This document shows positions 34,887-44,017 of a stretch of 64,000 nt of DNA, piece by piece (positions within the stretch are counted from its first letter, which is position 1; every line of letters begins with the position of its first letter). The notes under the pieces are model-generated. The model was not told the DNA's origin. It searched no databases and saw only the letters and a list, made by a program, of their open reading frames with translations. The position numbers were made by a program, and so were the translations under genes. Origin of the DNA: Emticicia sp. CRIBPO (GTDB lineage: Bacteria; Bacteroidota; Bacteroidia; Cytophagales; Spirosomataceae); contig NZ_JAAAKV010000002.1 in assembly GCF_009905725.1 (NCBI RefSeq), positions 620,001-684,000 on the forward strand, read 5' to 3'.

Positions 34887-34912
34887 CTTTCTTCAATAAT
34901 TTACTTCCAGCC

Positions 34913-36967
34913 TCACGAAACCGTAGCTCCGCTCCAGACTTCTTTGTGGGGCTGGAGCAATGACAGGCTGCCGTCTTTGTCTTCGGCCATCAGGATCATG
35001 CCGTTAGACTCCACGCCCATCATTTTTCTCGGGGCCAGGTTGGCGATGAACGTCACCTGTTTTCCGATCATTTCTTCCGGTGAAAAGTGCTCGGCAATAC
35101 CGCTCAGTATCGTTCTTTTCTCCAAACCATCGTCGATCAGGAATTTCAATAACTTCTTGCTCTTCGGCATCGGTTCTGCTTCCAGGATTTTACCTATCCT
35201 GATGTCTAATTTAGCGAAATCATCAAAAGTGATCTCGGGTTTTAATGGCGTTACTTCCTTTCCTTCCAATTCGTTCTGACGTTTGGTTTCCAATAATTTA
35301 TTCACCTGGGCCTCTACTACACTGTCTTCGATTTTCTCAAACAGCAGTTCGGCTTCTTCTATTTTTGTGCCGGTTTTGATGAGGTCGTCTTTTCCTGCTT
35401 CGCTCCACCCTTTATGTTCCAGGTTGAGTTGTTTTCTCAGTTTCTCTGCTGTAAACGGCAGGAAAGGCTCACAGACAATACTCAAGGTAGCCGTAATCTG
35501 CAAAGCGACATACATGATGGTTTTTACCCTTTCTTCGTCCTGCTTGATTACTTTCCATGGTTCGGTGTCTGCCAGGTATTTGTTACCCAGACGGGCCACT
35601 TCCAGCATGCCGGCCAGGGCCTCCCGTTGTTTGTAGTTGCGGAGCGACTCCCCGATCTGACCCGGTAACTGGGCCAGGGTCTCAAGGGTTTGCTTGTCGA
35701 AATCCGTCAACTCACCTTTTTCAGGCACAACGCCTTCGTAATACTTATTGGTCAATACCGTCGTACGGTTCACGAAATTGCCGAAAATACCTACCAGCTC
35801 CGAGTTATTCTTTGTCTGGAAGTCTTTCCAGGTAAAGTCATTGTCTTTTGTTTCCGGAGCATTAGCTAGCAATACGTACCTCAGCACGTCCTGTTTGCCC
35901 GGGAATTCCTCCAGGTACTCATGCAACCACACCGCCCAGTTTCTTGACGTTGAAATTTTATCATTTTCAAGATTCATGAACTCATTAGCCGGTACATTGT
36001 CTGCCAGGATAAAACTTCCCTCGGCCATCAACATGGCAGGGAAAATGATGCAGTGGAACACGATGTTGTCTTTACCGATGAAGTGCACCAGTTTGGTATC
36101 CTCGTCACACCAATAGTCTTCCCATCGTTTTCCGGCTTGTTCAGCCCACTCTTTGGTCATAGAGATATAACCGATCGGGGCGTCGAACCATACATATAAT
36201 ACTTTACCTTCAGCATCTTTCAAAGGCACTTTGATGCCCCAGTCCAGGTCCCTGGTCATGGCACGCGGCTGCAGTCCCTGTTTCAGCCACGACTGGCACT
36301 GACCGAAAACGTTGGCTTTCCACTCAGGATGGCTGTTGACATATTTCTCAATCTCCGGCTGCATCCTGTCTAATGGCAGGTACCAGTTGTTGGTCGCCTT
36401 CATCACAGGCTTGGAACCTGAGAAAGTCGACCTGGGGTTGATGAGGTCGGTTGGCGAAAGTGTCGAACCACATTTCTCACACTGATCACCGTAAGCTCCC
36501 GGATTGTGACAATTAGGGCACTCTCCTACAATATACCGGTCGGCCAGAAACTGCCCGGCGGTTTCGTCATAATATTGTTCTGTTGTTACCTCGTCAAAAT
36601 AGCCTTTATCGTACATTTTCACGAAGAAGTCCTGCGAGGTTTTGTGGTGTATTTCTTTGGAAGTTCTGGAATAGATATCAAAGGAAATACCGAAGTCTTC
36701 AAACGACTTTTTGATTATCCCGTAGTATTTATCCACTACCGCCTGAGGTGTAGTGCCTTCTTTTTTAGCCTTGATGGTGATGGGCACGCCGTGTTCGTCA
36801 GTTCCGCTGATAAAGGCCACATCTTCTCCTGCTGCTCTCAGGTACCTTACATACACGTCGGCAGGCACATAACACCCGGCCAGATGACCGATGTGAATAG
36901 GTCCGTTGGCATAAATCAGGGCTGCTGTGACGGTATATCTTTTAGGTTTATTCATTTTGTTTGACAT
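34913..36967 (-). CDS. metG: Methionyl-tRNA synthetase with C-terminal tRNA-binding domain
   Basis: A 684-residue class I synthetase. The start at ATG 36967 puts the HIGH motif at residues 25-28 ([10 protein letters not shown]); the frame is open 51 codons upstream but without family similarity, and a palindromic repeat lies there. Also seen: the zinc knuckle [18 protein letters not shown], the KMSKS-equivalent KISTS in [13 protein letters not shown], the anticodon-binding helical domain, and the C-terminal EMAP/Trbp111 domain ([32 protein letters not shown]) that gives dimerisation and tRNA binding. Full length for the class. Confidence 0.97.
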   Translation of the reverse strand: MSNKMNKPKRYTVTAALIYANGPIHIGHLAGCYVPADVYVRYLRAAGEDVAFISGTDEHGVPITIKAKKEGTTPQAVVDKYYGIIKKSFEDFGISFDIYSRTSKEIHHKTSQDFFVKMYDKGYFDEVTTEQYYDETAGQFLADRYIVGECPNCHNPGAYGDQCEKCGSTLSPTDLINPRSTFSGSKPVMKATNNWYLPLDRMQPEIEKYVNSHPEWKANVFGQCQSWLKQGLQPRAMTRDLDWGIKVPLKDAEGKVLYVWFDAPIGYISMTKEWAEQAGKRWEDYWCDEDTKLVHFIGKDNIVFHCIIFPAMLMAEGSFILADNVPANEFMNLENDKISTSRNWAVWLHEYLEEFPGKQDVLRYVLLANAPETKDNDFTWKDFQTKNNSELVGIFGNFVNRTTVLTNKYYEGVVPEKGELTDFDKQTLETLAQLPGQIGESLRNYKQREALAGMLEVARLGNKYLADTEPWKVIKQDEERVKTIMYVALQITATLSIVCEPFLPFTAEKLRKQLNLEHKGWSEAGKDDLIKTGTKIEEAELLFEKIEDSVVEAQVNKLLETKRQNELEGKEVTPLKPEITFDDFAKLDIRIGKILEAEPMPKSKKLLKFLIDDGLEKRTILSGIAEHFSPEEMIGKQVTFIANLAPRKMMGVESNGMILMAEDKDGSLSLLQPHKEVWSGATVS

Positions 36968-37003
36968 TATATTTGGTAAGAATAAATGCTGCCCGAGAAA
37001 GGA

Positions 37004-37041
37004 GAAAGCCCGCCCGGCGTGACCGTCAGGTCGGACGGGGA
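37004..37041 (+). repeat. REP-like element, copy 1
   Basis: A 38-bp GC-rich element with an internal stem CCGTC/GACGG. It recurs in inverted orientation at 62132-62170 with a single inserted base. It sits in the gap between metG and the DUF1569 gene. The full repeat number needs the whole genome. Confidence 0.75.
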
Positions 37042-37257
37042 AAATGAATTTCCCGGCATCTGCCTGTCTGCATTCACATTTGCGGCATTTTTCCGTTGCA
37101 AAGGTAGATAAAATGGACAAAATTCCACGTTTTATTTGTGCTTTGATTTTCGAAATGAAAGGGCAGAATACTCACTTTCACCCAGCTCAGCTTTCCTGTT
37201 TTTCTTTGTCCGAAACAATTTCTACCTTTGAATCCCTGGATAACAAAATTAAATTTT

Positions 37258-37716
37258 ATGCCTTTCCCTTCCATTTTTGAACCCAAAACGACAGAAGATC
37301 TCGTAAAACGGATCAATCAGCTTACGCCCGCTACTGCCCCGCTTTGGGGAAAAATGAATGTGTCGCAGATGCTGGCCCATTGCTGTGTTTCGTACGACCA
37401 GATTTTTGGTGATCAGACCGGCCGGCCGCCTTTGCTGATGCGGAAATTGCTCAGTCTGCTGATCAGGAAGAAGTTAACGAATGAATCTCCCTATCCGAAA
37501 AACGGACGTACGGCCCCGGCTTTCATCATCAGCGATGAGCGTGATTTTGAAACCGAAAAGAGCCGCCTTGTCAATTATATCTCACGGGTTGAGAAACTCG
37601 GAGCATCACATTTTTCAGACAGGGAGTCGTTTTCTATGGGTAAACTGACTACACGGGAATGGAACAACCTGTTATACAAACACCTCAACCATCACCTGAG
37701 TCAGTTTGGAGTTTAA
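37258..37716 (+). CDS. DUF1569 (DinB-like) family protein
   Basis: A 152-residue protein of the DUF1569 family, part of the DinB/YfiT-like four-helix bundle superfamily. Typical blocks: SIFEPKTTEDLVKRINQL, PLWGKMNVSQMLAHCCVSYD, MRKLLSLLIRKKLTNE, and the final LTTREWNNLLYKHLNHHLSQFGV with histidines at metal-site positions (H in MLAHC and in HLNHHLSQF). The function of DUF1569 proteins is not established. ATG at 37258 is preferred to a TTG at 37228. Its TAA overlaps the convergent amylase stop (TTAA, 37713-37716). Confidence 0.85.
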   Translation: MPFPSIFEPKTTEDLVKRINQLTPATAPLWGKMNVSQMLAHCCVSYDQIFGDQTGRPPLLMRKLLSLLIRKKLTNESPYPKNGRTAPAFIISDERDFETEKSRLVNYISRVEKLGASHFSDRESFSMGKLTTREWNNLLYKHLNHHLSQFGV

Positions 37717-39557
37717 TTCACTTTCAATATTCTGAAACCTGAACCCGGTACTGTGATGCTTTCTTTTGCCGGGAATGTTTCGTCTGTCAACACATCTTTA
37801 AAGCCAGCGGCTCCAGCTAATACCTCGGTGTATGAACCCGGATCAACCGTCTTAGCCGATTCGTTTTTATTGAAAATGATGAGGTGCCTTTCTTTGTTAT
37901 TCGTTCTCGTGTAAGCATAAATGCCATGTTGAGGAGCAAACTGAATCAGTTTTCCATCATGAATGGAAGTGGCGGTTTTCCTCCAGTTCAGCAGTTTTTT
38001 CAGGAAGGCCATGAATTCCTTTTCCTGACCGGTGAGGTTTTGCCCGGTGAATGCGTTGCGGACATCGCCTTCCCAACCCCCCGGAAAATCGCCGCGGATT
38101 TCACCATGGGCATCACTTTTCGGATTCGTCATCCCGATTTCAGTACCGTAGTACAGCTGAGGCACTCCCCTGGTGGTCAGAAAATAAGCCAGTCCCATTT
38201 TAAATAAGGCAGGATTTTCTTTTACCTGGGTAAAGAAACGGCTCATGTCGTGATTGTCAGGAAAAACAACAAGATTATCCGGACCTGCATACAAAAAGTC
38301 TTCGGCCAGTGTCTGGTAAATTTTCGTCAGGCCCTGGTTGTATTTTTTATCGTCCTCGTTCAAAGCCTCCGCCACAGCATTTTGTAAAGGAAAATCCATC
38401 AGGCCCGGAAGATAAGACACATAGCCGTCATGATTTTTCTTCCCCTTCTGCCAGTAAGAAACGATAGAAGGCTTCAGCGACCATTCCTCGCCCACCATGT
38501 TCAGACTTGGGTATTCTTCCAGCATTCTCCGGCTCCACTCAGTCAGGAATTGCTTGTCGGAGTAAGGATATGTATCAATTCTTAACCCGGCCAGTCCGGC
38601 GTATTCGATCCACCAGATGGTATTTTGAATCAGGTATTTGGACATAAACGGGTTCCGTTGGTTCAAATCAGGCATACTGGGCACAAACCAGCCGTCGACA
38701 TGATTTTTAGCGTCTGCTTTTGAGGCATGAATGTCCTGGTGGGTTTCTCTTTTGTGACTGGTGGGACTGAATTTCCCCTCAAAGTTGATCCAGTCTTTGG
38801 AAGGAAGGTCCTTCATCCACCAATGGGCTATGCCGCAGTGGTTCAACACCACATCCATGATCAGCTTGAGGCCCTTTTCCTTAGCTTTTACAGATAACTC
38901 TCTGAACTCCTCATTGGTCCCGTACCGCGGGTCGGTCTTGTAAAAATCACTGATGGCGTAACCGTGATAGGTAACGGCTTTCTGGTTGTTTTCCATGAGC
39001 GGCATATTCCAGATGGTGGTGTATCCCATGTCCCGGATAAAATCCAGGTGATTAATCACCCCCCTGATGTCGCCGCCATGGCGGCCGTCTTTGTTGCTTC
39101 TGTCTGTTTTCTCTATTGTGTCAGGCGTATTGTCATTCGCAGGATTTCCGTTGGCAAACCTGTCGGGAGTGATCAGGTAAATGACATCCGAATTGTCATA
39201 ACTTTTCCTTTGGGCTGATCCTTTCTCACGGGCATTCAGTTTGAAATTGAATTTCTCAGCTTTCTGACCGGGTTTTGTAAAACTGATAACCACTTCGCCG
39301 GGCACAGTGGCCTGGGCAATTTTCAGGTCAATAAAAAGGTAATTCGGATTTTCAGTTTTATTTACTTTCATCAGGGATACACCTTTGTAACTTAGCGAAG
39401 GCATATAAGTGGCGATATCTTTGCCATACACCAGGATCTGTACAGCAGGATCTTTCATCCCAACCCACCAGCTGGAAGGCTCGGCTTTCTGTATGACGTT
39501 CTGGGCAAAAAGCGGCGAAACAAGGCCGCATAATATCAGTAAGATTAGTTTTTTCAT
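37713..39557 (-). CDS. GH13 alpha-amylase/neopullulanase-type enzyme (SusA-like)
   Basis: A 614-residue enzyme cleaving alpha-1,4-glucosidic bonds. Signal peptide about 1-18 (LFAQ), N-terminal cyclomaltodextrinase-type Ig domain (about 20-115), then the GH13 barrel: DVIYLITPDRFANG, DVVLNHCG, the nucleophile D328 in LRIDTYPYSD, the acid/base E357 in MVGEEWS, and D437 in FPDNHDMSR, and a C-terminal beta domain. This layout is that of Bacteroidota SusA/neopullulanase enzymes, acting in the periplasm on maltodextrins imported by SusCD. ATG at 39557 lies 4 bp after the upstream amylase stop, so the two are co-transcribed. Confidence 0.93.
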   Translation of the reverse strand: MKKLILLILCGLVSPLFAQNVIQKAEPSSWWVGMKDPAVQILVYGKDIATYMPSLSYKGVSLMKVNKTENPNYLFIDLKIAQATVPGEVVISFTKPGQKAEKFNFKLNAREKGSAQRKSYDNSDVIYLITPDRFANGNPANDNTPDTIEKTDRSNKDGRHGGDIRGVINHLDFIRDMGYTTIWNMPLMENNQKAVTYHGYAISDFYKTDPRYGTNEEFRELSVKAKEKGLKLIMDVVLNHCGIAHWWMKDLPSKDWINFEGKFSPTSHKRETHQDIHASKADAKNHVDGWFVPSMPDLNQRNPFMSKYLIQNTIWWIEYAGLAGLRIDTYPYSDKQFLTEWSRRMLEEYPSLNMVGEEWSLKPSIVSYWQKGKKNHDGYVSYLPGLMDFPLQNAVAEALNEDDKKYNQGLTKIYQTLAEDFLYAGPDNLVVFPDNHDMSRFFTQVKENPALFKMGLAYFLTTRGVPQLYYGTEIGMTNPKSDAHGEIRGDFPGGWEGDVRNAFTGQNLTGQEKEFMAFLKKLLNWRKTATSIHDGKLIQFAPQHGIYAYTRTNNKERHLIIFNKNESAKTVDPGSYTEVLAGAAGFKDVLTDETFPAKESITVPGSGFRILKVN

Positions 39558-39561
39558 GATT

Positions 39562-40953
39562 TCAGAATTTGTTAAGTGACCAGACGGTATAACTTCTGGC
39601 CGGCACTTCAAGAGTCACTCTTCCGGTATTATCCGTTTTAAGGACTGTTGAGGTATTTTGTGAATAATCAAGCAGGGTGGCGTTTTTCCAGTTGGTAGAT
39701 ACCGACTGTTTTTGGGCCACATTGCTGTTGTTGATAAAAACCACCAGGCCGGGCACTTTGGCGTCTCCCGTGCGTGAGGCTATGTATTTTTCATTGTCGG
39801 CAAACAGCACACCGGTTTTCCCCCTGGCCAGGGAGCGGTTGATCAGTATCAGCCTTTCCAATTTGGCTTTATCCAGTTGCTGCTCATAATCCAGGTAGAA
39901 AATACAGGGATAGCCTTCATGCGTCAGGATGTAGGCATACGCCAGCATTTTGGCTTCTTTCGTACCAATCCTGTTACTCTGATTGGTTTCTTTCTCGGTG
40001 TCATGGTTGGTGACAAAGGTGACAGCTTTGGCAGCGTTGCTTTTGATCAGTGTCTTCCGGTCCTTCAGAATGGTCATGTTATTTCCTTCCAGGGCTTGTT
40101 CAAGAGCATAGAAAGTAGAAAAGTCAAACACATTGGTAGTACTTTGGGTACTGTAGTTTTGCAGGGCATCGGGATTGCCGTCCCAGAACTCGCTCACCGA
40201 AAAACCACCCACCTCAGTCATCCAGGCTTTCACCACAGAAGGATCAAATCCCTTGACATAATCAAAACGCCAGCCGTCAAACTTCAGGGTGTTTTTGTAA
40301 TATTTAGCCACCGAACTGTCGGACTTCCAGAACCATTTCTGCACATTGGCCTGGTCATGACAAACGTCCTGCTCTTCAAAAAACAGGGCCTCCGCATCTT
40401 TCTCGTGGGTTTTGTTGGGATGATAGTCTTCGTAAGTCCTGAAGAATCGTCCCGATTTCGGCCTGAATTTAGTGTAGGTGTTTTTATTCCGGTAAGGATT
40501 AAATTCAAGTTCCCCGCCGCTATTATGGTTCAGCACGATGTCGGCTATCACTTCGATTTTGCTGGCGTGGGCTTTGGTGATGAAGTTTTCCAGCTCAGCC
40601 CTTGAGCCAAACCGGGTCTCAGTGGTACCCATCTGGTCATATTCGCCCAGGTCAAAATAATCCATCGGGTCATAACCCATGGAATAGCCCCCGGACATAC
40701 CTTTCGAAACAGGCGGAAGCCAGACCCTGTCTACGCCCATCTTTTTCCAGCCTTCCAGTTTCGGGCTGACGGTATTCCACCACTCTCCTCTCGGTTCCAC
40801 ATCCCAGTAAAAAGCCTGCATCATCACCCCTCTTTCTTCGGTATGAAGATTCAGATCAACCAATGCCGTTGACTCTTCTCCCAGTTCGTTTTTCTCACAG
40901 GAACTGATCATCAGAAAAATCCCTAGAACATATAATAAAGCGTGTAATTTCAT
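39562..40953 (-). CDS. GH13 alpha-amylase lipoprotein (SusG-like role)
   Basis: A 463-residue lipoprotein (lipobox MISSC, C19 lipidated) with a GH13 catalytic domain. Catalytic triad: D231 in GWRFDYVKG, E255 in VSEFWDG, D318 in VTNHDTE; domain start VMMQAFYWDVEPRGEWWNTV and ADIVLNHNSGG resemble the bacterial liquefying amylase subgroup (GH13_5/6-like). Surface exposure, as for SusG, is inferred from lipidation and from the acidic residues after the cysteine (CEKNELGEE). It would make the first cuts in starch or glycogen. It is separated from the susE-like gene by a terminator-like hairpin, so amylase expression may be attenuated relative to the transporter. Confidence 0.93.
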   Translation of the reverse strand: MKLHALLYVLGIFLMISSCEKNELGEESTALVDLNLHTEERGVMMQAFYWDVEPRGEWWNTVSPKLEGWKKMGVDRVWLPPVSKGMSGGYSMGYDPMDYFDLGEYDQMGTTETRFGSRAELENFITKAHASKIEVIADIVLNHNSGGELEFNPYRNKNTYTKFRPKSGRFFRTYEDYHPNKTHEKDAEALFFEEQDVCHDQANVQKWFWKSDSSVAKYYKNTLKFDGWRFDYVKGFDPSVVKAWMTEVGGFSVSEFWDGNPDALQNYSTQSTTNVFDFSTFYALEQALEGNNMTILKDRKTLIKSNAAKAVTFVTNHDTEKETNQSNRIGTKEAKMLAYAYILTHEGYPCIFYLDYEQQLDKAKLERLILINRSLARGKTGVLFADNEKYIASRTGDAKVPGLVVFINNSNVAQKQSVSTNWKNATLLDYSQNTSTVLKTDNTGRVTLEVPARSYTVWSLNKF

Positions 40954-40988
40954 TTTTTGAAAGGTTAAAGTTTAATATCAGCATAAAA

Positions 40989-41019
40989 AAATCTGTAAGG
41001 AGAAGCCCCTTACAGATTT
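40989..41019 (-). terminator. Hairpin between the SusE-like gene and the amylase genes
   Basis: A perfect 12-bp stem (40989-41000 with 41008-41019; AAATCTGTAAGG/CCTTACAGATTT), 7-nt loop, followed on the minus strand by a T-run. It probably ends part of the susCDE transcripts ahead of the amylases. Confidence 0.82.
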
Positions 41020-41070
41020 ACCATTACGAATTACAATTTCTCACTATTGTACTAATCAGTTAACAAAAAA

Positions 41071-42381
41071 CTATCTTTTGACCATTTTATAAGTCGGGCT
41101 TGACGCCACGCTGAAATCAAGGGTAATGTCATAAACTCCGGCTTTGACTACGATGTTGGCTCCGCCTGCTTCAAGGCTGCCGTTGGCTCCGTCGTCACCA
41201 TAGTTTACCGCCCAGTCATCATTCTGACGGAATTTTACTTCCCCGTCTTTCAGGGTGATGCCCTTCAGTACCCAGTTCCCTTCTTTGAAGAAATCAGGGG
41301 TAAACTTGGCATCAGGCCCATCCCAGCCGTTGGCGGTGGCACTGCCCACAATACCATAAATCTTGATCGGTTCAATGGTATATTTAAGGCTCTTGAAATC
41401 AACTGTCACCAGGTAGGTACCTGCCGTTACTTTGATGTTATCTCCGTTTGATTCCAGTATTTTATCTGCTCCGGTGTCACCGTAGTTGGTGCCCCAGTCA
41501 TTGTTCTTACGGATTTTAACATCACCATCTTTCAACGTTACGATCAGCCTCCACTGGTCGGAAGAAGGATCATAGAAGAACGGTGCATCCGGGCCATCCC
41601 AGCCGTTCGGCGTTGCACTGCCCACCAATCCCCAACCGAACTTCTCGATGGTATAGCTCAGGGCTGCAGTATTGAAAGTGATTTTATAGGTTCCTGCTTT
41701 TACCGCAATGTTGGCTCCGTTTACTTCCAGGCTGCCGTTGGCTCCGTCGTCGCCATAGTTCAGGTCCCATTTGTTGTTCGAACGGATCTTCACTTCACCG
41801 TCTTTCAACGTCACATAAGCCACAAGGGTATTGGCCTGGTCTGTGGTATAGAACGGCATATCAGGGCCATCCCAACCGTTGGTCGTGGCACTGCCCACGA
41901 GTCCCCAGATGGTAGAAAGGTCCAGCTTATCCAGATAAGCCGTGGCTTTCAGAGGCATCACGGTAGAGGCCAGAACAGTAGAGGTGCCCAGCTTGGATTC
42001 CACTTTCAAGTCCAGGTCAGCGGCTGTACCAGCCACAATACCCAGGCTCAGCAGCAGTGAGTTCAGTTCTGCTACCTTGAAAGTTTTGGTCAGGTTGACA
42101 CCCGTAGATACGGCAACGGCTTTTGAAAAATTCCCGCCTTTTTTATCAAACAGGATGGTATAACCGGCTCCCGCATTGAAACCGTAATCAGGCTTGGGCC
42201 AGGTAACAGTCAAGGCGTCTTTGGCTGCATTTTCTTTTGTCAGAACGACATTGGAAGCCGATAAAGTCACTGAGGGAATCGCTCCCTGGTTCAGCACCGG
42301 CTTCAGGAAATCATCCTCGCATGAACCTAAAAAGGCCACTGCTGATAATAATATGATGAATCTGTTAAATATTCTTTTCAT
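41071..42381 (-). CDS. SusE/SusF-like outer membrane glucan-binding lipoprotein
   Basis: A 436-residue surface lipoprotein (lipobox FLGSC, C21). An N-terminal SusE-type Ig domain (about 30-145) is followed by three tandem binding modules (about 159-248, 250-340 and 342-436), each beginning WGLVGSAT-NGWDGPD or YGIVGSAT-NGWDGPD and containing LKDGEVKIR and NYGDDGAN. In SusE/SusF of Bacteroides, equivalent modules bind starch. The high similarity between modules suggests recent duplication. The gene follows susD by 19 bp in the operon. Confidence 0.9.
   Translation of the reverse strand: MKRIFNRFIILLSAVAFLGSCEDDFLKPVLNQGAIPSVTLSASNVVLTKENAAKDALTVTWPKPDYGFNAGAGYTILFDKKGGNFSKAVAVSTGVNLTKTFKVAELNSLLLSLGIVAGTAADLDLKVESKLGTSTVLASTVMPLKATAYLDKLDLSTIWGLVGSATTNGWDGPDMPFYTTDQANTLVAYVTLKDGEVKIRSNNKWDLNYGDDGANGSLEVNGANIAVKAGTYKITFNTAALSYTIEKFGWGLVGSATPNGWDGPDAPFFYDPSSDQWRLIVTLKDGDVKIRKNNDWGTNYGDTGADKILESNGDNIKVTAGTYLVTVDFKSLKYTIEPIKIYGIVGSATANGWDGPDAKFTPDFFKEGNWVLKGITLKDGEVKFRQNDDWAVNYGDDGANGSLEAGGANIVVKAGVYDITLDFSVASSPTYKMVKR
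41074..41907 (-). repeat. Three tandem intragenic repeats encoding SusE-type modules
   Basis: Three copies of about 270-285 bp within the SusE-like gene. Short nucleotide blocks are conserved in all three, such as the segments encoding NGWDGPD and VKAGTY, and copies 1 and 3 share longer runs (LKDGEVK, GDDGANGSLE). Confidence 0.85.
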
Positions 42382-42400
42382 TGTTGTTCAAATTAGAGCA

Positions 42401-43981
42401 TTAGTATCCTGTATTTTGTTTCAAGTTGGGATTGGCTACCAGATCAGCCGCCGGGATCGGGAATAACTTTAGGTTGTCACTCACACCGCGTCCGTCTTTG
42501 ATACCGCCTTTCCACTGCCAGATGTATCCGCCTGCCGTGAATTTATTGAAGCGGATCAGGTCGGTACGACGGTGTCCTTCCCAGAACAATTCCCTTGCCC
42601 TTTCGTCCAGGATAAAATCAAGGTTGATAGAAGTCACATTGCCGGTTGTACCCTTGTAGGCTCTCTGACGCAGCTGGTTTATATAACCCACCGCTGTGGT
42701 TACATCACCACCTGTACCTCCTCTCAGCACCGACTCCGCATAGATCAGGTAGATGTCAGCCAATCTGAATAGAGGAAAATCTGTATCCACAAACGATTCC
42801 TGCAGGTTGGAACCTATCGCCCCGGTTGAGGTTACGTTTTTGAATTTCTTCATGGCATAACCGTCCGCAAAAGTGAAGATATCATTGATGTCCAGTTTTT
42901 GTCCGTCGGTATGGAACATGGCTCTTGAGTCTGTTTTACCCGTTATGTCCGTGAATTTACTGACAAAAGCAGAGGTAGTTCTGACACCTGACCAGCCGCC
43001 GTTGATACCGAACTCAGCCGGGTTCATGGTGCCGCCTACCGGAGCATGTACAAGGAAAGTCATCCCGCCATAGGTTTTGGTGTTTTGTCCGTCAAACCTG
43101 ATCGGGAAAATGATCTCAGGCGACGTATGGTTATCCGCCAGGAACAAACCCTGGTAGTTGGTATGCAGGGTGTAACCAGCTCCAATCACTTTCTTGCTGT
43201 AATCAATCGCTTCTGTATATTTCGGTGTACCGATGTAAACCTCCGCGTTCAGGTAAAGTTTGGCCAGCAATGTCCACACGGCTGCCCTGTCGGCTCTTCC
43301 GAATTCGTTTTGTTTAGGCGAAGGCAACTCGTTTTCAATGGCTTTCAGCTCAGACTCCACATAGGCAAAAATCTCTGCCCTGCTGCCTTGTTTCGGCAGG
43401 AATGAACCCACAGCGTCCTGCTCGGTCACGAAAGGCACACTGCCGAACATGTCAATGCCATGGTAATAACTCAAAGCCCTCAGGAATCTTGCTTCAGCCC
43501 TGTAGGTTGTAAATTCTGTACCTGTCAGGTTTCTTTCTTTCAGTTTGGCATCACTCGCTTCCCTGATCAGCTCATTACACAAGGTAATCTGATAGAAAAT
43601 ACGGTTGTACATGGTGGTGATAAACTCGTTCGAAGAACTCCAGTCCATGTCGTGGTAATCCGGTAAACTACCGTCGTTCCAGCCGATCACGGCCTCGTCG
43701 GTGGTCAGCTCCTGGGCAAACCAGTACTGACGCAGGTAAGATGAAAATCCTTCATCAATACCGCTGATGTCAGGTTGACCTGCCGGGCCTTGTTGTCCGC
43801 TGACAGCCAGACCGGCATAAAGTTTGGCCAGCACTTTTTTATAATTGGCCGGATCGTTATAAACCGACGCCGAGGTTACTTCAATAAAAGGCTTGCGGTC
43901 AAGATCTCCGATACAGGAATTCAGAACGGTCATGCCGATGACCAAAGCCCCTGTTTTTATGAATCTGTTAATATTTCTCAT
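42401..43981 (-). CDS. SusD-family glycan-binding lipoprotein
   Basis: A 526-residue RagB/SusD protein. Lipobox at C23 (VLNSC); TPR-like alpha-helical core with the family blocks YKKVLAKLYAGLAVSG, AEARFLRALSYYHGIDMFGSVP, GRADRAAVWTLLAKLYLNAEVY, the C-terminal FPLFRLADIYLIYAESVLRG, YINQLRQRAY, DFILDERARELFWEGHRRTDLIRF and the closing LFPIPAADLVANPNLKQNTGY (in parts). It forms the lid of the SusC channel and binds the oligosaccharide. Start ATG 43981, 36 bp after the susC stop. Confidence 0.95.
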   Translation of the reverse strand: MRNINRFIKTGALVIGMTVLNSCIGDLDRKPFIEVTSASVYNDPANYKKVLAKLYAGLAVSGQQGPAGQPDISGIDEGFSSYLRQYWFAQELTTDEAVIGWNDGSLPDYHDMDWSSSNEFITTMYNRIFYQITLCNELIREASDAKLKERNLTGTEFTTYRAEARFLRALSYYHGIDMFGSVPFVTEQDAVGSFLPKQGSRAEIFAYVESELKAIENELPSPKQNEFGRADRAAVWTLLAKLYLNAEVYIGTPKYTEAIDYSKKVIGAGYTLHTNYQGLFLADNHTSPEIIFPIRFDGQNTKTYGGMTFLVHAPVGGTMNPAEFGINGGWSGVRTTSAFVSKFTDITGKTDSRAMFHTDGQKLDINDIFTFADGYAMKKFKNVTSTGAIGSNLQESFVDTDFPLFRLADIYLIYAESVLRGGTGGDVTTAVGYINQLRQRAYKGTTGNVTSINLDFILDERARELFWEGHRRTDLIRFNKFTAGGYIWQWKGGIKDGRGVSDNLKLFPIPAADLVANPNLKQNTGY

Positions 43982-44017
43982 GATGTAATTTTCGATAAAT
44001 TGACTTAAGATGTTGGT

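Noticed and set aside
36968-37120. An N-terminal extension of metG by 51 codons
   Set aside because: The extension runs through a REP-like repeat and is rich in Arg/Cys/Gly without family similarity; ATG 36967 gives the normal distance to the HIGH motif.
39877-40605. A 242-codon open frame antisense to the GH13 amylase lipoprotein gene
   Set aside because: It lies wholly opposite a well-supported GH13 gene with all catalytic residues; the translated sequence shows no domain and looks like a codon-bias shadow.
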